Below the pieces are notes generated by a model that was not told the origin of the DNA, made no database searches, and was given only the letters and a program-made list of their open reading frames with translations. Of a stretch of 15,726 bases of DNA, positions 1 through 8,062 are shown one piece after another. Source of the stretch: Deltaproteobacteria bacterium (GTDB lineage: Bacteria; Myxococcota; Myxococcia; Myxococcales; Myxococcaceae); contig VGRA01000008.1 of assembly GCA_016875515.1 (NCBI GenBank), positions 1-15,726 on the forward strand, given 5' to 3'. How positions within the stretch are numbered: position 1 is the first letter of the stretch; each line of letters starts with the position of its first letter. A program made the translations under genes and the position numbers.

Positions 1-85
1 CCTGGGCTACGGCGGCAGCCAGGTGGGCCCCATCCCGCCCAACTCCACCCTGGTGTTCGAGGTGGAGCTGGTGGACGTGATGTAG
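1..85 (+). CDS. FKBP-type peptidyl-prolyl cis-trans isomerase, C-terminal end (partial)
   Basis: The window opens inside this gene; only the last 27 residues and the TAG stop are present. They read LGYGGSQVGPIPPNSTLVFE, then VELVDVM. The G-Y-G...IPPN-[SA]-T-L-V-F-E-V-E-L pattern is the terminal signature of FK506-binding-protein prolyl isomerases, which catalyse cis/trans isomerisation of X-Pro bonds during protein folding; the Ile-Pro and Phe here line the active site in that family. The N-terminus, and therefore whether the protein is secreted, a lipoprotein or cytoplasmic, lies outside the window. The gene converges on the HNH gene, with only 12 bp between the two stop codons. Confidence 0.85.
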   Translation, partial: LGYGGSQVGPIPPNSTLVFEVELVDVM

Positions 86-97
86 GTCGAGCTTCCC

Positions 98-1045
98 CTA
101 CGGGAGCAAGCGAGCGCGGTGCCGGGCGAGGAACGCCTCGCCGGGAGGTGCCTCGAGTGGCAGAGACAGAGCCTGTCCCGCGAGCGGACAAAGCAGCCGC
201 CCAAGGGGCGATGCGGGGTCAAGGCGGGGGGCCACAAGGACTCGCAGCTGGGGGTCCAAGGCTAGGTATCCCGCCTCGAACGCCCGGTCGTGGAGGACGC
301 AGAGGCAAATCCCATTGGCGGGATTGAGCCGGTTCAGCCTGTCTTCCGCCCATCCGACGATGTGACCCGCAACGAGAAAGCGGTCCTCGGTGACCCCGCA
401 GAGGGCGCACGCCCCCCGGTAGTTCGCCTTCACTCGCTGGGCAAAGAGCTGCTGACCCACGCGTCGCTTGGAGGCGGCGAGGAGGTCGGAACCCGTGAAG
501 TCCTGCTCAGGGTGGGCAGAGGCAGGGCAGAGGTCCGCCGTGCCTGCCTCCACTCCGAGCCACTCGGCAATGGCGCCATGTCGAGACACGAACTGCGCGA
601 GTCCGTCCTCCTTGGCGCGCCGTGAGCCTGCGACGGCGTCATTCGCGGCATAGCCCAGCGCCGTCAACAGCGTCGCCTTGGGCACGTCGATGCGGCGGAC
701 GTTCCTGACGAAATAGATGAGTTCCCACGGATTCTCGCCGACGACGGGCCAGACCAGCTCTCCCAGCCTGGGATTCTCGATTTTCCCGATGACCTGTCCG
801 TAATGGGTAAAGCGACCCGTGCCCTTCTCCGTGATGAGGACGTCATCTCCCGGCTGCATTGCGTCGAAAGCGGCCTGCCGGGGGCGGGTCATTGCCCACA
901 AGCGCAGCCCCTCAAGGCCCGAACGTCGTCCCAGCTCCTCCAATACGATTGGTTCGATCAGCGCGAGTGCGTGTGGGTCATCCAGCGGCCGCTCGATGGT
1001 GCGTTCGAGGTTCGCGCGTGTCCCGGGGACGAGGTACAGGCCCAT
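98..1045 (-). CDS. HNH endonuclease with EVE/PUA-like N-terminal domain (putative modification-dependent restriction enzyme)
   Basis: This 315-residue protein ends in an HNH_2-type nuclease domain (about residues 195-265): Cys213/Cys216, AGH228I followed by WAEDRLNRLNPAN244GICL, and H252DRAFEAG. His228, Asn244 and His252 would be the HNH metal/catalytic residues. Residues 60-135 (QPGDDVLITEKG, YGQVIGKIEN, ENPWELIYFVRNV) resemble the beta-barrel EVE/ASCH/PUA superfamily, which in fusions to HNH nucleases is thought to recognise modified bases. A stand-alone type IV-like restriction role is therefore an inference. No methyltransferase or partner subunit is adjacent. The gene follows the MFS gene after 45 bp, has no obvious Shine-Dalgarno sequence before the ATG, and is lower in GC (about 60% in the stretch counted, against about 75% in the next gene), which suggests acquisition. 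Other single-gene HNH roles are possible. Confidence 0.8.
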   Translation of the reverse strand: MGLYLVPGTRANLERTIERPLDDPHALALIEPIVLEELGRRSGLEGLRLWAMTRPRQAAFDAMQPGDDVLITEKGTGRFTHYGQVIGKIENPRLGELVWPVVGENPWELIYFVRNVRRIDVPKATLLTALGYAANDAVAGSRRAKEDGLAQFVSRHGAIAEWLGVEAGTADLCPASAHPEQDFTGSDLLAASKRRVGQQLFAQRVKANYRGACALCGVTEDRFLVAGHIVGWAEDRLNRLNPANGICLCVLHDRAFEAGYLALDPQLRVLVAPRLDPASPLGRLLCPLAGQALSLPLEAPPGEAFLARHRARLLP

Positions 1046-1090
1046 CGTCGGATTCTACGCAGAGATGCCAAGGCGCTGCATGCTCGTGGC

Positions 1091-2335
1091 CTACTCCTCC
1101 ACGAACTCCAGGCTCCGGCCGAACGTCTCGCGCAGCATCAGCAGCCCCGCAATGGAGCCCACCGCCACCACGACGCCAATGAGCGCCACCGCCTTGTCCA
1201 GGCCGTACGTGGGCTCCAGCCACTTCATGGCGAGCCCCATGGGGATGACCGTGGCGCGCACGAAGTTGGAGGCGGTGGTGGTGGCCGTGGCGCGCAGGTT
1301 GGTGCCGAACTGCTCCGCCGTGGTCTGCATGAACATGGCCCAGTAGCCCGCCCCCGTCCCCAGCACGAAGCAGAGCGCCAGGAAGGCCTCCGCCGGCAGC
1401 CCGCGCAGCGCCACGAAGTACAGCCCGTTGCCCACCGCCACGATGGACATGAACGCCAGCATGGCCCGCCTGCGCGAGCCCAGCTGCTGGCTCACCAGCC
1501 CGCTGCACAGGTCCCCCAGCGCCAGCCCCGCGTAGCACCACAGGATGCAGTCCGCCGCCGTCACCGGCCCCTGCACCCCCACCACCGGCGCCAGCTTGTT
1601 GCCGTACTTCACCAGCAGCCCCACCACGTACCAGATGGGCACCGCCACCAGGATGCAGGCCACGTAGCGCGCCGCCCGCTCCGGCGTGGCGAAGAGCGCG
1701 AAGAAGTTCCCCCGCGAGGCCCCGCCGTGGGACGCCTTCTCGAAGAAGCCCGACTCGGCCATCTTCACCCGGAGCAGCAGCAGCGACAGCCCCAGCATCC
1801 CGCCCACGATGTAGGCCGTCTGCCACGTGGTCAGCTTGGCCACCAGCGCCGCCGCCACTGCCCCGCACACCCCCACCGTGGCGACGATGGTGGTGCCGTA
1901 GCCGCGCACCCGCGGCGACAGCACCTCCGACACCAGCGTGATGGCCGCCCCCAGCTCCCCGGCCAGCCCCACCCCGGCCACGAAGCGCAAGCCCTTGTAC
2001 ATGGGGATGTTCGTCACGAAGGCGTTGGCCAGGTTGGCCAGCGAGTACATGAGGATGGAGCCGTACAGCACCGACAGCCGGCCCTTCTTGTCCCCCAGCG
2101 TGCCCCACAGCACCCCGCCCACCAGCAGCCCCGCCTGCTGGAAGTTGTCCAGCGTCACCCCCACCGAGAGCGTCTGGGACTCGGGGATGCCCAGCGCCCG
2201 CAGGGACGGCTCGCGCACCACGCCGAACAGCAGCAGGTCGTAGATGTCCACGAAGTAGCCCAGCGCCGCCACCAGCACGGTGGGTGTCAGCGCCTGCTTG
2301 AAGTCCGTCCAGCTCAGCTGCGTGTCGTTGGCCAC
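1091..2335 (-). CDS. MFS transporter, metabolite/aromatic-acid:H+ symporter type
   Basis: This 414-residue protein has about 12 hydrophobic segments and belongs to the major facilitator superfamily. The first helix carries Asp30 and Asp33 (YFVDIYDLLLFG), an acidic pair typical of aromatic-acid and metabolite:proton symporters. Motif A, GDKKGR (81-86), lies in the loop between helices 2 and 3. Helix 4 has the G-x-G-L-A-G-E-L-G pattern (121-129) followed by SE, seen in MHS and sugar-porter families. It should sit in the inner membrane and import a small organic acid or amino-acid-like solute with protons; the substrate cannot be told from sequence. The start is GTG, 16 bp after the dioxygenase gene stop, so it is probably the next gene of the same transcript. 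No strong ribosome binding site is visible. Confidence 0.88.
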   Translation of the reverse strand: MANDTQLSWTDFKQALTPTVLVAALGYFVDIYDLLLFGVVREPSLRALGIPESQTLSVGVTLDNFQQAGLLVGGVLWGTLGDKKGRLSVLYGSILMYSLANLANAFVTNIPMYKGLRFVAGVGLAGELGAAITLVSEVLSPRVRGYGTTIVATVGVCGAVAAALVAKLTTWQTAYIVGGMLGLSLLLLRVKMAESGFFEKASHGGASRGNFFALFATPERAARYVACILVAVPIWYVVGLLVKYGNKLAPVVGVQGPVTAADCILWCYAGLALGDLCSGLVSQQLGSRRRAMLAFMSIVAVGNGLYFVALRGLPAEAFLALCFVLGTGAGYWAMFMQTTAEQFGTNLRATATTTASNFVRATVIPMGLAMKWLEPTYGLDKAVALIGVVVAVGSIAGLLMLRETFGRSLEFVEE

Positions 2336-2351
2336 GGTGCCACGGGGCTTA

Positions 2352-3185
2352 TCACGCCCCCCGCGCGCGCTGCTCCGCCGCCAGCTCGGCCCGGAACCAC
2401 GCCGAGGACCGGGCCAGGGTCTCCATGTACTCGCGCACGTCCTCCCGGGCCTGCGGGGACAGCTCGCAGAAGCGCTGGACGTGCGGGTCCGGCACGTACC
2501 GGAAGGTGAAGTTCACCCGGCGCGTGCGGAAGCCGGGCACCTCGGGCGGCAGCACATGGCCCCCGCGCCGGTCCACCCGCTGCACCCGGTGGAACGTCTC
2601 GTCCTTCCACTCCACCCCGCCGAAAATCTGCAGCGACCCGTCGTCCAGCCACTGCTCCAGCACCACCCCGTCCCGCTCGCCCGGGCGCCGCGAGGTGACG
2701 AACTGCAAGAGCGCCCGCTCCCCCAGGGACAGCGAGGCCACCGGCCCCGGCTCGAAGTCCTTGTGCTCGCCCACCCGCGCCACGTCCACCCACCGGTCCC
2801 CCTCCAGGCGGTCCCCGTAGAAGTTCACGAGGCAGGTGTTGAGCGCCCAGCCCGGGGGAATGTCGTCCCCCTTGCGGAACAGCGTGCGCGTCTTCTCCTC
2901 CATCTTCGCCACCAGCCGCTGCAGAACCGGCGGGAAGCGCTCGGCGCGCATGCACCGGTCCCGGAGGCCGTGGGGCGGGCGGTAGTAGTCCAGGCAGGCG
3001 AACTGCCAATTGCCCAGCCAGTACACCGGGCGCAACAGCCCTCGCTGGGGCTGCCCCTCCGGCGGCGGGCGCAGGGTGGAGTAGCGCTGCTCCCACAGCG
3101 GCACCAGCGTGGACAGCCACGCCACCACCTCGGCGCGGTCTGCCGCGGACAGGAAGGAGCGGTTGTAGTGGTGGCCGCGGGGCAT
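2352..3185 (-). CDS. AlkB-like 2-oxoglutarate/Fe(II)-dependent dioxygenase
   Basis: This 277-residue protein carries the full AlkB-type active site: N121-F-Y123 before the core, the metal-binding H141-K-D143, the distal His199 (DETFHRVQRV), and R223-x5-R229 in RRVNFTFRYV for 2-oxoglutarate binding. Family members hydroxylate alkylated nucleic-acid bases or, in some branches, proteins or other substrates. The protein is longer than E. coli AlkB (216 residues). It has an N-terminal extension (1-110) rich in aromatic residues (VYWLGNWQF, LDYYRPPHG) and a C-terminal tail (240-277), so it is not an orthologue of the classical DNA-repair enzyme and its substrate is unknown. It starts at an ATG 5 bp after the asparaginase stop and is followed after 16 bp by an MFS gene, which argues for shared transcription. 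Confidence 0.85.
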   Translation of the reverse strand: MPRGHHYNRSFLSAADRAEVVAWLSTLVPLWEQRYSTLRPPPEGQPQRGLLRPVYWLGNWQFACLDYYRPPHGLRDRCMRAERFPPVLQRLVAKMEEKTRTLFRKGDDIPPGWALNTCLVNFYGDRLEGDRWVDVARVGEHKDFEPGPVASLSLGERALLQFVTSRRPGERDGVVLEQWLDDGSLQIFGGVEWKDETFHRVQRVDRRGGHVLPPEVPGFRTRRVNFTFRYVPDPHVQRFCELSPQAREDVREYMETLARSSAWFRAELAAEQRARGA

Positions 3186-3190
3186 GGCGC

Positions 3191-4135
3191 TTACGGCTCC
3201 GCGCTCCAGTGCCCCACCACGTCCCCCACCACGTTGCGCACCTGCACGTGCGTCCAATCCGGAGGCGGGCTGAAGCTGCCCGGGGCGAAGTGGGCGAGCG
3301 CCCACGCCACGGCAGCGGGGAGCGCCTCGTTGGTTCCCGGCTCCAGCTTCACCGCCAGCGCCAGCTGCCGCTCGGGCAGGGCCATGCAGAACAGCCCCAT
3401 GGCCCCCACCTTCACCGCCAGGGGCTCGGACGCGAGCGTCACCACGTCCAGGTCCAGCCGCCCCTCGCCGGAGGTGAGGGCAGGGTGGCGCGCCATGGCC
3501 CAACCGATGCGCCCGAGTACGCCATCGCGTGCGCGCATGGCCTCCGCCACCGCGAGCCAGCCGCGGGCCACCGCCTGCAGCGGTTGAACGAAGGTGGGCA
3601 CCCCGCAGCCGTCCGTGCCCGTCCCGGTCACCTCGCCGGTCCAGCCGCGCAGCCGCTCCAGGACGCGCTGCTGCAGCGGATGGGACAGCGGGCGGTAGTC
3701 CGGGCCCCAGCCCGCGTGGCGGGCCGCGGCCAGCATGAAGGCATGCTTGCCGGAGCAGTTGTTGTGCAGAGCGGTGTAGGTGCCTCCAAAGCGCACCACC
3801 GCCTCCGCAGAAGGGACGTGCACCGGCGCGTGCGCCCCGCACCGCAGCCCCGAGGCCTCCACCCCGAAGCGCGCGAGGATGGCCTCCACCAGGGCCACGT
3901 GCCGCGGCTCCGCGTTGTGCGAGGCCGCGCCCACCGCGAGCCACGCCTCGTCCACCTCCGGGAAGCCCAGCACCTCCAGCGACGTGGCCAGCTGGAAGGG
4001 CTTGGAGGCGGAGCGGAAGGTGGTGGAGAGCGCGGGGCCTGCGAGCGTCACCTCGCCGCCTGCGCGCGCACACGCCACGGTGAAGGGGTGGCGGGACTCG
4101 ACGAAGGCGCCGCGGTACTGGACGACGGTGGGCAT
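3191..4135 (-). CDS. L-asparaginase, Rhizobium etli type (Asparaginase_II family)
   Basis: This 314-residue enzyme should hydrolyse L-asparagine to aspartate and ammonia. It belongs to the Asparaginase_II family (Rhizobium etli ReAV/ReAII type), unrelated to the E. coli AnsA/AnsB fold. The catalytic S-x-x-K is present as S42-A-S-K45 (RSASKPFQ). The zinc-site residues of the ReAV structure are matched by Cys127 and Lys130 (HNNCSGKH) and Cys177 (TDGCGVP). The AASHNAEP motif is at 70-77. There is no signal peptide, so it is cytoplasmic. The ATG at 4135 is chosen because MPTVVQYRGAFVESRHP is the usual family N-terminus; the gene lies 5 bp from each neighbour. Its position after a secreted carboxypeptidase and upstream of a symporter suits amino-acid catabolism, which is an inference. 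Confidence 0.93.
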   Translation of the reverse strand: MPTVVQYRGAFVESRHPFTVACARAGGEVTLAGPALSTTFRSASKPFQLATSLEVLGFPEVDEAWLAVGAASHNAEPRHVALVEAILARFGVEASGLRCGAHAPVHVPSAEAVVRFGGTYTALHNNCSGKHAFMLAAARHAGWGPDYRPLSHPLQQRVLERLRGWTGEVTGTGTDGCGVPTFVQPLQAVARGWLAVAEAMRARDGVLGRIGWAMARHPALTSGEGRLDLDVVTLASEPLAVKVGAMGLFCMALPERQLALAVKLEPGTNEALPAAVAWALAHFAPGSFSPPPDWTHVQVRNVVGDVVGHWSAEP

Positions 4136-4140
4136 GGGAC

Positions 4141-5985
4141 TCAGGGCAGGGGGGCGTCCACGCGGAAGACGGGATAGCGGTTCAGCTCCGGGTCCTGTGG
4201 CGGCACGTGGGCCATCCACCAGGCCTTCCGGTCCGCGGGGCTGCGGGCGAAGACCGGGTCGTCGGCGAGCCGCTTCTGGAAGGCGCGCTGCAGCTGCGGC
4301 AGCCGGCTGAAGAGCGGCTCGCCGTAGAGCTCCCGGATGCGCGCGTCCCCGGCGGCCATCCACCGGGCCAGTTCCAGCTCCCGGTACTCGGCCGTGTAGT
4401 CGTTCACCTCGTAGGCGGCGTTGAACAGGCCCCACGCGGAGAAGGAGTCCGGGGCCCCGGGCTCCAGCAGGTGCGCGGACAAGAGCCCCCGCGCCTGCGA
4501 GATGGGGACGAAGAGCGCCCCGGGCGCCACGTCCACCACCTCCCTCCTCCACTCGCCGCGCGTGTGCAGCATCTGCTTGCCCTGGAAGGGGGCCTCGTCG
4601 AACTGCAGGTCCTCCGGGCGGATGCGCTGCACCTCCACCTCCGCGCCGGACAGGCCGCGGGCAAACGTCCGGTACTGGACGCCGTGCAGCCGCAGCCGCC
4701 GCCCCACGTCCTCGGCCCACGCCGCGGGCACCAGGTACCCGCCGCGCGGCAGCACCGCCTCGTGCTCGCGGGCGGTGCGCACCTCGCCGTAGACCGGCAG
4801 CGTCCACGTCTCCGGGGAGGTGTCGTCGTAGACCAGCCCCGGGCCGCCGAACGGCTGCGCGTCCTGCAAGAGCGTGTGCTTGTACCCGAGGAACTGCAGC
4901 GTCCGGCTGGGACGCGACGTCACCGTCTCCACGTCCAGCCGCACCTTCACCCCGCCCAGCTTCGCCGAGTCCGCGTCTGCCGCCGCTGCCGCCGCCCGCA
5001 GCGCCTTGCGCTCCCTGGCCACATAGGCCGCGAAGACGGAGAGCGTGTCCCGGGCGGTCTTCACCCGCGCGGCGTACGGCTTCCACGAGTGGTTCTCCAC
5101 CAGCACGCCGAAGCGGTTGCGCAGCCCCCAGTAGGCGTGGGCGTGGCGCGGCGGGTCCACGTCCAGCACCAGCCCCTTGAGCGGCTCGTTCTTGTCCAGC
5201 CACTGCGGGTAGAAGGGCAGCGGCAGGTGGCCCAGCGCGAACAGCCCTGCCACCGCCTCCTGCTCCAGCCCCGCGGCCAGCTTCGCGAGTCCCGGCATCC
5301 CGTGGTGGGACGGCGCCACGGAGAGCGACACGTCGTGCTGGTACTTGGCCCCGTCCGTGACGTGCAGGTCCAGCAGCACCAGCGGGTCCCACGCCTGCAG
5401 CAACTCCAGCATGGCCCGCATCTCCACCGCGTCTGCCATGGTGTAGTCGCGGTTGAGGTTGATGCGGCGGGCCGTCACGCGCGCCCCCTGCTCCAGCGGC
5501 CCCGCCTGGTTGGGCCGCCGGTGCCGCCCGCGCAGTTCGTGGCCGTCTGCGTTGAAGACGGGGACCAGCAGCAGCGCCACGTCCTCCAGTTCCCCCATCC
5601 CGTGGAGCAGCCGGTCCCGGAGGAACTGCAGCCCCGCGTCCTTGCCGTCAATCTCCCCCGCGTGCGTCCCGGCCACGGCGCACAGCACCGGCACCCCGGC
5701 CGCGTGCGCCTTCTCCGCCGTCAGCGCCCCGCCGCCGTGCACCACCAGCGCCCACAGGGGGCGCCCCTCGGGCGTCTGGCCGAACGGGAAGCAGCGGGCC
5801 TTGTCCGGAAAGCGTTCGCCCAGCGCGTGGCACAGCCGGTCCACCTCCTCGTACCGGCCGGTCTCCGCGTACGCGGTCTTCTCGGCCACGGTGGCCAGCT
5901 CCGGCGGCAGGGCGGGCGCCACCGGCACGGGTTGCGTCTCCGCCTGGGCGAGCAGGGACAGCAGGGGGATGAGCAGGGCAGTCAC
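4141..5985 (-). CDS. Secreted M14 family zinc carboxypeptidase
   Basis: This 614-residue protein starts at GTG 5985; there is no nearby in-frame ATG. It begins with a short hydrophobic signal peptide (TALLIPLLSLLAQA, cleavage likely near residue 15), so it is exported. The M14 zinc ligands are His108 and Glu111 (GTHAGEIDGKDAG) and His208 (LDLHVTDG). The general-base Glu is E297 (VLVENHSWK), with N145-ADGHE and R173-R-INLNRDY supplying substrate-binding positions. These features predict a metallo-exopeptidase acting on periplasmic or extracellular peptides or cell-wall material. The roughly 280 residues after the catalytic domain are unusual in length and include an Ala-rich stretch (330-338) and probable beta-rich regions. 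It lies 16 bp after the HAD gene and 5 bp before the asparaginase gene. Confidence 0.9.
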   Translation of the reverse strand: MTALLIPLLSLLAQAETQPVPVAPALPPELATVAEKTAYAETGRYEEVDRLCHALGERFPDKARCFPFGQTPEGRPLWALVVHGGGALTAEKAHAAGVPVLCAVAGTHAGEIDGKDAGLQFLRDRLLHGMGELEDVALLLVPVFNADGHELRGRHRRPNQAGPLEQGARVTARRINLNRDYTMADAVEMRAMLELLQAWDPLVLLDLHVTDGAKYQHDVSLSVAPSHHGMPGLAKLAAGLEQEAVAGLFALGHLPLPFYPQWLDKNEPLKGLVLDVDPPRHAHAYWGLRNRFGVLVENHSWKPYAARVKTARDTLSVFAAYVARERKALRAAAAAADADSAKLGGVKVRLDVETVTSRPSRTLQFLGYKHTLLQDAQPFGGPGLVYDDTSPETWTLPVYGEVRTAREHEAVLPRGGYLVPAAWAEDVGRRLRLHGVQYRTFARGLSGAEVEVQRIRPEDLQFDEAPFQGKQMLHTRGEWRREVVDVAPGALFVPISQARGLLSAHLLEPGAPDSFSAWGLFNAAYEVNDYTAEYRELELARWMAAGDARIRELYGEPLFSRLPQLQRAFQKRLADDPVFARSPADRKAWWMAHVPPQDPELNRYPVFRVDAPLP

Positions 5986-6001
5986 GGGCTGGACCCTACG
6001 C

Positions 6002-6763
6002 CTAGCACGCCCCGCGGGCGGCGAGCAGTGCCCGGGCCAGCTCCAGCCACCCGTCCGCCGCGTGTCCCACCCAGAAGGCCGGCAGGGCCGGCAGCACGGC
6101 TGCCTGCGCCGCCACCTCCGAGGTGCCCACCGGCAGGCCGAAGCGGCCCGCCGTCCAGAAGCCCGCGTCGTTGGGGGCATCACCGATGGTGGCCACCGCC
6201 GCTGGCGGGATGCCAGCCTCTTTCAGCCACGCCAGGAGCCCCGCCCCCTTGTCCGGGGGGTGCAGGGACAGGTGCACGTGCACGCTGGACCAGGACAGGT
6301 GCACCCCGTTCTCCAGCGCCCGCACCTGCAGCCGCTGCAGCTGCTGCTGCGGCCGCCCGGCGCGCTCGAAGGCCACGTCCGCCAGGCGGAAGTGGGCGCA
6401 CGGGGCGGGCTCCAGCGCGTCCCCCACATCCGCGATGGCCCGCGCCACCTGCAGCAGCCGCGGCCGGTCCGCCTCGCCGAAAAGCAGCCGGTGGGGCGCG
6501 TCCGGCACCACCTTCACCGCGCCGTTCTCCGCCAGCGCCCCCTTCACCCTGGGCAGGTAGCGGGCCAGCCCCAGCGCCTCGCCGGCGGAGCGCCCCGTCA
6601 CCGGCAGCACCTCCACCCCGACCGCGTGCAGGGCCTGCAGCGCGGACAGCACCTCCGGCGGCAGCCGCCCGTCGCGCGTCATGGTGCCGTCGATGTCGGT
6701 GGCGAGCAGCCGGATGGAACGAAGCTGCGGGGCGGGGGCCTCGGAGAGCGGGCGGAGCGTCAT
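6002..6763 (-). CDS. HAD-superfamily hydrolase, type IIB (sugar-phosphatase-like)
   Basis: This 253-residue protein has all four HAD motifs: D23-I-D25-G-T (nucleophile and acid/base Asp), T56 in LPVTGRS, K172 in PPDKGAGLL, and IGD195APND199. The cap insertion between motifs II and III is of the type IIB kind found in Cof, sucrose-6-phosphate and mannosyl-3-phosphoglycerate phosphatases. It should dephosphorylate a small metabolite in the cytoplasm; the substrate is unknown. A Gln-rich patch (RPQQQLQRLQ, 137-146) lies in the cap. The ATG overlaps the stop of the OPA-type transporter by 4 bp (ATGA), implying translational coupling, so the substrate may be the phosphorylated compound that transporter imports (inference). 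Confidence 0.9.
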   Translation of the reverse strand: MTLRPLSEAPAPQLRSIRLLATDIDGTMTRDGRLPPEVLSALQALHAVGVEVLPVTGRSAGEALGLARYLPRVKGALAENGAVKVVPDAPHRLLFGEADRPRLLQVARAIADVGDALEPAPCAHFRLADVAFERAGRPQQQLQRLQVRALENGVHLSWSSVHVHLSLHPPDKGAGLLAWLKEAGIPPAAVATIGDAPNDAGFWTAGRFGLPVGTSEVAAQAAVLPALPAFWVGHAADGWLELARALLAARGAC

Positions 6764-8061
6764 GGCGTGGGGAGGGGGACGGGGGCGGGCGCCTTCGCCT
6801 GCCGGGTGAGGAGGACGAGCAGGGCCAGTTCCACCCCGAGCGCGGCGCCAATGGCCCCGAGCGCCGCGCTCCAGCCGTGCCGCTCCGCGAGCCACCCCAG
6901 CGACACCGCCTGGGCCCCCTTGCCGAGGTAGCCGAACAGCCCAATCCAGCCGGCCGCGGTGCCGATGGCCTGCTGCGAGGTGAGGTCCAGGCCGATGACG
7001 GTGAACAGCATGAGCAGCGGGTAGATGCAGAAGCCCACCACGGCGAAGGACAGCAGGCTGGCCCACAGCCAGGTGACCGGGGCGGCCACGAGCAGCAGCA
7101 GCGCGAAGCCCATGAGCACCACGCACAGCATTCCCAGGAAGGCGCGCTTGCCGCCCAGCCGGTCCGTCAGCCACCCCGCCGCCACCGTGCCCAGGATGGC
7201 CGCCGCCTCGTACACGAACGTGCTCCACCCGCCCTGCATCAGCGTGGCCCCGCGGGTCTCCTTGAGGAAGGTGGGGCCCCAGTCCAGCAGCGCGTAGCGG
7301 ATGACGTAGGCGAAGAAGTTGGCGAAGGCGAGCAGCCACATCCACGGGTTGCCCAGCACCTGCGCCCACGGGCTCGTCTCTTGAGGCGCTGCTGCCGAGT
7401 GACCGGCTGGCCGCGCCTCCGTCACGCCGGGCGCATGGGCGAAGGCCTCGGGCCCCGGCAGACCCTCGGAGGCGGGCGTGTCCCGAAGCCGCCACACGAG
7501 GTACCCCGCCAACCCGAGCGACAGGGCCGCCGGGACGTAGAACGCGGACTGCCAGCCCCAGCGCCCCGCCACGTAGGCGGCCAGCGGCCCCACCAGCGCC
7601 GCCCCCACGTTGTGCGAGGCGTTCCAGACGCCGAAGGCGCGCCCCCGCTCCGGCGGGCCGAACCAGTGCGCCAATATCCGCCCGCACGGCGCCCAGCCCA
7701 TCCCCTGGAAGACGCCGTTGAGGGACCACAGCCACGTCTGGGCGGTGAGGGACGGCCACAGCGCGAAGCCCACGTTGCACGCCGCGGAGAGCACCAGCCC
7801 CGCCGGCATGAACCAGCGTGCGTTGCTCCGGTCGGACGCCGCCCCCAGCAAGAACTTGCCCACGCCGTAGGCCAGCCCGGAGAGCGCCAGCAACTGCCCC
7901 AGCGCCGCCTTGTCGTAGCCGAGCGCCTGGCCCAGCTCCTTTGCCACGGGCGGGAGGTTGGTGCGGGTCAGGTAGTAGGCCGCGTAGCCCACGAAGGCGG
8001 CCTCGAACACCTGCCGGCGCAGGGCCAGGAAGCGCGCGTGGGTGGCGGCGTCCGGGGACAC
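6760..8061 (-). CDS. MFS transporter of the organophosphate:phosphate antiporter (OPA) family, GlpT/UhpC-like
   Basis: This 433-residue, 12-helix protein closely follows GlpT/UhpT/UhpC. The helix-1 motif YYLTR33TN and the helix-7 motif IR255YALLDWGPTFLKE correspond to the two phosphate-binding arginines of GlpT (R45 and R269). The stretch from NGVFQGMGWAPCGR through the following AHWF, ERG and VWNASHNVG elements is the family signature. The family exchanges phosphorylated organic compounds for inorganic phosphate across the inner membrane, or in UhpC senses them. A cytoplasmic loop of about 45 residues (190-235) separates the two halves. It starts at GTG 8061, one base after the upstream kinase stop, and overlaps the HAD gene by 4 bp. 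The exact organophosphate cannot be called. Confidence 0.9.
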   Translation of the reverse strand: MSPDAATHARFLALRRQVFEAAFVGYAAYYLTRTNLPPVAKELGQALGYDKAALGQLLALSGLAYGVGKFLLGAASDRSNARWFMPAGLVLSAACNVGFALWPSLTAQTWLWSLNGVFQGMGWAPCGRILAHWFGPPERGRAFGVWNASHNVGAALVGPLAAYVAGRWGWQSAFYVPAALSLGLAGYLVWRLRDTPASEGLPGPEAFAHAPGVTEARPAGHSAAAPQETSPWAQVLGNPWMWLLAFANFFAYVIRYALLDWGPTFLKETRGATLMQGGWSTFVYEAAAILGTVAAGWLTDRLGGKRAFLGMLCVVLMGFALLLLVAAPVTWLWASLLSFAVVGFCIYPLLMLFTVIGLDLTSQQAIGTAAGWIGLFGYLGKGAQAVSLGWLAERHGWSAALGAIGAALGVELALLVLLTRQAKAPAPVPLPTP

Positions 8062-8062
8062 C

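Noticed and set aside
82..101. Hairpin GTAGG/CCTAC between the FKBP and HNH stop codons
   Set aside because: Only 5 bp with a 10-base loop and no U-tract; too weak to call a terminator.
803..2509. Long plus-strand open frame (568 codons) opposite the HNH, MFS and dioxygenase genes
   Set aside because: It is rich in His, Arg, Gln and Pro, has no recognisable motif, and lies antisense to genes with clear family signatures; high GC removes stop codons in all frames.
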